Below are positions 59,520 to 64,000 of a stretch of 64,000 nt of DNA, in pieces (position 1 is the first letter of the stretch; each line of letters opens with the position of its first letter). The stretch covers positions 134,390 to 198,389 of the forward strand of contig CAWIWC010000014.1 in NCBI GenBank assembly GCA_963839745.1. The letters are read 5' to 3'. This DNA comes from JAIBJN01 sp963839745 (GTDB taxonomy: Bacteria > Actinomycetota > Thermoleophilia > Gaiellales > Gaiellaceae). The notes under the pieces are model-generated. The model worked only from the letters and a program-made list of their open reading frames with translations, was not told where the DNA came from and did no database searches. A program made the position numbers and the translations under genes.

Positions 59520-60622
59520 GCGAAGTCGATCACGCTCCGGACGCCGTCGCCGGCCTCCATCAGCTCGAAGCCGCGGTTGACCTCGTCCAGTGTGAGCTTG
59601 TGGGAGACGAACGAGTCGACGTCGATCTCTCCGGCCAGGTACCGCTGCACGTACGCGGGCACGTCCTCGCGACCCTTGCAGCCGCCGAAGGACGAGCCGG
59701 CGATCCGCCGCCCGGTAATCAGGAAGCGCGGGACGACGTTCAGCGTCTCCCCCTTGCCGGCCACGCCGCACATGGTCGCCAGGCCCCAGCCCATGCGGGC
59801 CGACTCGACCGCCTGGCGCATGACCCCGACGTTGCCGGTCGCCTCGAACGTGTAGTCGGCGCCGAAGCCGCCCGTCAGCTCGGTGATCTGCTCGACGATG
59901 CCCTCGCCACCGACGAGCGTCTCCGTCGCGCCGTGGTGCGGCGCGAGCGCGAGCCGGCCTTCGGCGATGTCCACGGCGATGATCCGCTCCGCGCCGGCGA
60001 GCCGGCAGCCGACGACGGCGCCGAGTCCGACCATGCCCATCCCGAAGACAACGCAGGTCGACCCCGGCTGCACGTTCGCGGTGTTGAGCGCCGCGCCGAT
60101 CCCGGTCGAGAGGCCGCAGGCGAAGAGCGCCGCGCGGTCGAGCGGAGCCTCCCGGTCGACCGTGGCGAGCGCGATCTCGGGCATCACCGTGCACTCCGCG
60201 AACGTCGACGTACCCATGAAGTGCCGGATCGGTTCGCCGTCGCGGGAGAGCCGCGGCGTGCCGTCGGGCAGGTAGCCCTGGTTCTGCATGTCCCGGATGG
60301 CGAGGCAGAGGCCGATACCGGGCTGTCGGCAATGAACGCATTCGCCGCACTGCGGGGCGAAGAGCGTCACGACGTGGTCGCCGGGCTCGACGAGGGTCAC
60401 GTCCTCGCCGACCGCCTCGACCACACCCGCGCCCTCGTGCCCCAGCACGGTCGGGGAGTAGCCGGACGGGTCGGCGCCGGAGGCCGTGTACATGTCCGTG
60501 TGGCAGACGCCGCAGGCGACGAGGCGAACGAGCACCTCGCCCGCCTTCGGCTCTGCGAGCTCGAGCTCCTGGACGGCCAGGGGGCTGCCGAACTCCTCGA
60601 GGACCGCGGCTCTGATCTTCAC
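59516..60622 (-). CDS. Zinc alcohol dehydrogenase, S-(hydroxymethyl)mycothiol dehydrogenase-like
   Basis: A 368-residue medium-chain dehydrogenase. Catalytic zinc: ACGVCHTDMYTASG and LGHEGAGVVEAVG. Structural zinc: CGECVHCRQPGIGLC. NAD-binding motif VFGMGMVGLGAVVG and VDIAEGRLALA. It has the class III-like GTSTFAECTV segment, and no 21-residue loop deletion is apparent. Actinobacteria use such enzymes (MscR) to oxidise the formaldehyde-mycothiol adduct. The coupled MBL-fold hydrolase supports this over a simple alcohol dehydrogenase. Confidence 0.87.
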   Translation of the reverse strand: MKIRAAVLEEFGSPLAVQELELAEPKAGEVLVRLVACGVCHTDMYTASGADPSGYSPTVLGHEGAGVVEAVGEDVTLVEPGDHVVTLFAPQCGECVHCRQPGIGLCLAIRDMQNQGYLPDGTPRLSRDGEPIRHFMGTSTFAECTVMPEIALATVDREAPLDRAALFACGLSTGIGAALNTANVQPGSTCVVFGMGMVGLGAVVGCRLAGAERIIAVDIAEGRLALAPHHGATETLVGGEGIVEQITELTGGFGADYTFEATGNVGVMRQAVESARMGWGLATMCGVAGKGETLNVVPRFLITGRRIAGSSFGGCKGREDVPAYVQRYLAGEIDVDSFVSHKLTLDEVNRGFELMEAGDGVRSVIDFA

Positions 60623-60730
60623 CGGAGAAACGTAACCGAGCCGGCCGGGTTAGGGTGCGCTCGACAACGCCCTCCGATCGGGCCGGGCCCACCGCATACG
60701 TGCCCGGGCGATCAGACGACAGGAGGCGCC

Positions 60731-62290
60731 GTGAACCACCATGGCTCGGAAAGCTATTACGTCGTAGGCGAAGGCCTGCTCACGGAAAGCGGCGAGGGTC
60801 GGGACGAGACGCTAGCGGACGCGCTTCCGGCAGCGGCGCCGGCGCCGCCGTTTCGTTTCTCGCGGATGGGGCCCGTCGGTATCGGACGCCAGCTCCCGTC
60901 GCCCAACCGGCGTAAGGTGGCCGCTGCGATGGCCGGCGGCGGCGGCGGCGCGTCGCAGATCCCCGCGGGTTACACCTATCTCGGCCAGTTCGTCGACCAT
61001 GACCTCACGTTCGACAAGACGAACGTCATGCTCGGAGTGGGCATCTCTCCGGCGGAGCTTCTCCAGGCGCGCTCGCCGAGCCTCGACCTCGACTCCCTCT
61101 ACGGCGCGGGGCCGACCGACCCGGCGTCGGCGAAGTTCTACGCGCCGGACCTGCGCCACTTCAAGCTCGGCAGAACGTCCGCGATCGAGGGCATCCCGCC
61201 GAAGCAGGGCTTCGACCTCCCCCGCGGGGCGGGCCGGACCATGGCGGCGAAGCGAAAGGCGATCATCCCCGATCCGCGCAACGACGAGAACCTCGCAGTC
61301 GCGCAGACGCACCTCGCCTTCATGCGCTTCCACAACCGCGTCCTCGACACCATGCCCTCCTCTGTCCCGCAGGCGCAGCGCTTCGCCCGCGCTCGCGAGA
61401 TCGTCACGAAGCACTACCAGTGGATGCTTCGCACCGACTACCTGCCGCGCATCTGCGCGCCGGGGATCGTCAACAACGTCTTCTCGAGCGGCAGGAAGGT
61501 GTTCGAGGTCGGGGCCGCGCCGACCGACGTCCCGACGATGCCGATCGAGTTCTCCGTCGCGGCTTTCCGGCTCGGGCACTCGATGATCCGGGAGACCTAC
61601 AACTGGAACCGGGTCTTCGACGACGGCTTCGGCGACCTCTTCCTCCTGTTCGAGTTCTCGGGCGGGAGCGGGAGCCTCGGCGGCAGTCGCACCCTCCCGA
61701 GCAACTGGATCGCCGACTTTCGGCGGCTCTACGACTTCAAGGAGGCGGGGCGGAACGACCTGGCGGTGCCCGAGCGCAAGTTCAACCGGGCCATGCGCAT
61801 CGACACGACCCTCACGCCCACGCTCCAGTTCGTTCCCGGCTTCGACTTCTCCGAGGCCAACCTCGCGTTCCGCAACCTGACGCGGGCGAAGATGGTGGGG
61901 CTCACGACCGGCCAGCAGATGGCCACGTTCATGAAGAACAAGGGCGTGAACCTAACGAAGCTGACGAACGCCCAGATCCGCGACGGCAGGAACGGCGCCG
62001 GCCTCGGGCGGCTGACGCGGCCGCAGCGCGCGGCGTTGCTCAAGGACACTCCGCTCTGGTTCTACATTCTGCGCGAGGCCGAGCTCAACCAGGGCAAGCT
62101 GAAGGCCGTCGGGGCGAGGATCGTCGCCGAGACCTTCCACCGGGCGATGGAGGGCAGCCGGCACTCGATCGTCCGCGACCCAGGCTGGCGACCGACGCTC
62201 GGCCCCAACAACACCACGTTCCGGATGGTCGACCTGCTCCTCTTCGCCTTCCGCGGCCAGAAGGCGCTGCTGAACCCGCTGGGGAACTGA
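60731..62290 (+). CDS. Animal-type heme peroxidase family protein
   Basis: A 519-residue peroxidase-cyclooxygenase superfamily member. GTG 60731 follows AGGAGG. The distal-His motif is YLGQFVDHDLTFDKT, typical of this family. The substrate-face block PDPRNDENLAVAQTHLAFMR and proximal-His region AAFRLGHSMIRETYNWN are present. There is no signal peptide. Bacterial members oxidise halides or fatty acids; the substrate here is unknown. It lies 5 bp before the metallophosphoesterase, so an operon is likely. Confidence 0.88.
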   Translation: MNHHGSESYYVVGEGLLTESGEGRDETLADALPAAAPAPPFRFSRMGPVGIGRQLPSPNRRKVAAAMAGGGGGASQIPAGYTYLGQFVDHDLTFDKTNVMLGVGISPAELLQARSPSLDLDSLYGAGPTDPASAKFYAPDLRHFKLGRTSAIEGIPPKQGFDLPRGAGRTMAAKRKAIIPDPRNDENLAVAQTHLAFMRFHNRVLDTMPSSVPQAQRFARAREIVTKHYQWMLRTDYLPRICAPGIVNNVFSSGRKVFEVGAAPTDVPTMPIEFSVAAFRLGHSMIRETYNWNRVFDDGFGDLFLLFEFSGGSGSLGGSRTLPSNWIADFRRLYDFKEAGRNDLAVPERKFNRAMRIDTTLTPTLQFVPGFDFSEANLAFRNLTRAKMVGLTTGQQMATFMKNKGVNLTKLTNAQIRDGRNGAGLGRLTRPQRAALLKDTPLWFYILREAELNQGKLKAVGARIVAETFHRAMEGSRHSIVRDPGWRPTLGPNNTTFRMVDLLLFAFRGQKALLNPLGN

Positions 62291-62295
62291 GCTCC

Positions 62296-63364
62296 ATGGC
62301 AACCGACATCGACAAGCACCAGAAGCGTGTGAAGCAAGGCCTCAGCCAAGCCTTCGACGACCCTGGCACCACCGACACGACCTTCGACATCAACGAAGAC
62401 CGGCTGATCATCTTCAGCGATCACCATCGCGGCGCCAAGGACGGTGCGGACGACTTCTGGCGCTGCGAACGCGCGTATCACGCCGCGCTCGGCCACTACT
62501 TCGAAGCCGGGCACACGCTCCTCCTCCTGGGCGACGTCGAAGAGCTCTGGGAGAACAAGCCTGACGAGGTGATGGGAAAGACCGACGAACCCTCGAGCTG
62601 GAGCAGGAGTTCCACCGCGACGGACGCCTCGAGCGGTTCTGGGGCAACCACGACGACAAACTGGCGGCACGAGAAAGACACCGAGAAGCACCTGCACCCG
62701 CTCTATCCCCGGCTCGCCGTTCACGAGGCGATGCGGATGCGGATCGTTGAGGACGGAAAGCCGATCGGGATGCTGTTTCTCGTCCACGGCCATCAAGGGG
62801 ACGCTCGACAGCGATCGCTACGGGGGGCTCTCCCGGCTTGTCGTGCGGAACGTCTGGCGACCTTTCCAGCAACGCTTCAAGATTCCCTCGACGACCCCCT
62901 CGCGTGACTTCGTCTTGCGCGCAGGTCACAACGACGCCATGTTCGAATGGGCGAAGGGACGCCCGGAGAAGCTCGTCCTGATCGCGGGGCACACGCACCA
63001 GCCGGTCTTCAGCGACCCACAGGTCAAGCCCGAGCGGAAGCCCGACATCATCGGGGAGGAGCTCAGGCTTCTCCGCGAGACCGGAAACGCGACGCCGGCG
63101 CAACTCGCCGCACTGCGGGCGGAGTACGAGCTCGTCGAGACGGAGCAGTTCGGGAACCCGCCGAAGAAGATGCCGCTGCCGTGCTACTTCAACACGGGCT
63201 GCTGCTCGTACGGGGACGGTGACGTGACCGGCATCGAGATCTCCGGCGGGCTGATCCGGCTCGTTCGCTGGCTCAACGACGAGTCCAAGCCCGAGGTCAG
63301 GGAGCTGGCGAACGAGCCGCTGCGCAAAGTCCTCGACAAGGTGGAAGGCTCGCACCTCGAGTGA
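62296..63364 (+). pseudogene. Calcineurin-like metallophosphoesterase, interrupted by three frameshifts
   Basis: A metallophosphoesterase of about 355 residues is recoverable only across three single-base changes. One base is missing near 62580-62581 (restoring MGKYRRTLELEQEFHRDG). One is extra near 62661 (restoring FWGNHDDKWRHEKD). One G is extra in GGGG 62797-62800 (restoring HGHQGTLDSDRYGG). Metal-site motifs are IFSDHHRGAKDG, LLGDVEELWE, GNHDD, VHGHQ and IAGHTHQPVF. All are intact after correction, so sequence error is as likely as decay. Probable role: phosphate-ester or nucleotide hydrolysis. Confidence 0.7.
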
Positions 63365-63653
63365 CCGGGGCGGCCGCGCGCCTGCTCCAGGACAACGGGT
63401 GGTACTCACGCGGCCACGGGACGAGCATCGCCACGCTCACGACGCTGATCGACGCGCTCGGCCGCCTGCGGGAGCGCGACGTCGTCGAGCAGAAGGCCGC
63501 GCCCCTGCTGGGCCGGAGCGCCTCCTCGACCCCTTTGTCCTGCGTGCTCTCGGGCTCGTCAGGGACGACGCGGCCACGATTGACGAGGCGCTGGCGCGGT
63601 TCGAGGCGCTCGGGCCTCGAGTGCACGCGGCGCAGACGCGGGCGCTGCCCTAG
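63361..63653 (+). CDS. Small hypothetical protein, frameshifted
   Basis: GTG 63361 overlaps the metallophosphoesterase stop (GTGA). The N-terminal frame (LLQDNGWYSRGHGTSIATLT, VVEQKAAPLL) and C-terminal frame (PERLLDPFVLRALGLVRDDA) join if one G is restored near 63510-63513, giving 97 residues of helical protein. No family recognised; it may be a regulatory partner in the peroxidase operon. Confidence 0.5.
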
Positions 63654-63655
63654 GG

Positions 63656-63883
63656 CTACTCGCCGAAGACGTGGCGCCAGCGCGTGAGCGTCCACTCGAC
63701 GCCGAGCGGGAGCTCGGCGCGCGCTGCGGCGATCGCCTTGGCGATGCTCTCCCCGCCACCGAGGGCCGAACGCTGGTCGCCCTGCCGGCTCTCGAACGTG
63801 ACGTTCAGGAGGTAAGCGTTGAAAAGGCGGACGCGGGGCCTGCGGTTGCGCCTGAACGGATGAACGAGTGCGGTTGTGGACAT
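63656..63883 (-). CDS. Small hypothetical protein
   Basis: A 75-residue protein from ATG 63883 (MSTTALVHPFRRNRRPRVRL) after GGGAG. A basic N-terminus precedes FNAYLLNVTFESRQGDQRSA and a terminal helix with WTLTRWRHVFGE. Good codon bias; function unknown. It is convergent with the preceding small gene. Confidence 0.55.
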   Translation of the reverse strand: MSTTALVHPFRRNRRPRVRLFNAYLLNVTFESRQGDQRSALGGGESIAKAIAAARAELPLGVEWTLTRWRHVFGE

Positions 63884-63970
63884 CGGAGTTCTCCCTGCGG
63901 TCGTTGAAGCGATGCCTGCATGGTCGTCGAGGGCCGGCCCGTGGGCCAGGGAGCCACCCAGCATCCCGCG

Positions 63971-63986
63971 GTGCGGATATCCGCAC
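63971..63986. repeat. 16-bp perfect palindrome near the window end
   Basis: GTGCGGATATCCGCAC is its own reverse complement. It lies about 90 bp upstream of the small minus-strand gene at 63656-63883 and could be an operator; nothing else supports it. Confidence 0.35.
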
Positions 63987-64000
63987 GGATCCGGATGGAC

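Noticed and set aside
1..64000. CRISPR array, rRNA operon, complete insertion sequence
   Set aside because: No regularly spaced direct repeats, rRNA sequence or transposase reading frame was seen on either strand.

Overview
The window is GC-rich, densely coded bacterial DNA with many GTG starts and 4-bp GTGA/ATGA gene overlaps. Gene content points to a deep-branching actinobacterium. I would guess Thermoleophilia (Gaiellales/Solirubrobacterales-like). Supporting genes are an apparent mycothiol-type formaldehyde detoxification pair, a MoaD-MoaE fusion like mycobacterial MoaX, a fused biotin carboxylase/BCCP, an ECF42-like sigma/DGPF pair, VanW and NlpC/P60 wall proteins, and membrane GGDEF/HD-GYP proteins. 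The taxonomic call is inference from gene content; no rRNA is present.

Layout. 0-4.3 kb: a GntR/FCD regulator with a downstream beta-hydroxyacid dehydrogenase, divergent from a secreted amidohydrolase, then a MarR-SRPBCC pair. 4.3-7.4 kb: a DUF2071 protein, two overlapping tyrosine recombinases, a beta-carbonic anhydrase. 7.5-12.2 kb: TCA-cycle block (citrate synthase plus a HEAT-like partner, divergent from NAD-type isocitrate dehydrogenase and malate dehydrogenase), then a YlbL-like PDZ-Lon protease. 12.3-23.5 kb: aminotransferase/cupin-TPR pair, sucC-sucD, JmjC-type cupin, sucrase/ferredoxin-like protein, biotin carboxylase, pgsA and a tandem GNAT. 23.5-29.5 kb: NlpC/P60 protein, then two copies of the layout '30-residue membrane peptide + membrane GGDEF/HD-GYP protein', ending with a DUF5317 protein. 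29.5-39.4 kb: beta-propeller protein, ECF sigma/DGPF pair, acyl-CoA carboxyltransferase, PadR operon, acyl-CoA mutase large subunit, MoaX-like fusion. 39.5-44.9 kb: secreted protein, M50 protease, LOG protein, SRPBCC, BioY, VanW.

44.9-48.1 kb holds the selenocysteine cluster selA-selB-selC (tRNA-Sec, anticodon TCA). The last 38 bp of tRNA-Sec recur as a direct repeat at 52127-52164 (37/38 identical). They bracket about 4 kb with a DUF4239 membrane protein, a GAF protein and a secreted LVIVD protein. This looks like an element integrated at selC that has lost, or never carried, an integrase. 52.3-64 kb: secreted M28 peptidase, DHFR-like protein, Ser/Thr kinase, flippase-like protein, prolyl-aminopeptidase-like hydrolase, mycothiol-type alcohol dehydrogenase with an MBL-fold partner, and an animal-type heme peroxidase followed by a badly frameshifted metallophosphoesterase.

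The most interesting leads are the selC-bracketed island, the paired micropeptide/GGDEF-HD-GYP modules, the ECF42-type autoregulatory promoter, and the Asp/Thr-rich ORF abutting a JmjC-like cupin that has no start codon of its own. One caveat runs through the window: at least ten single-base indels, most in very short homopolymers, break otherwise well-conserved genes. They look more like sequence errors than biology. Each is listed at its gene.
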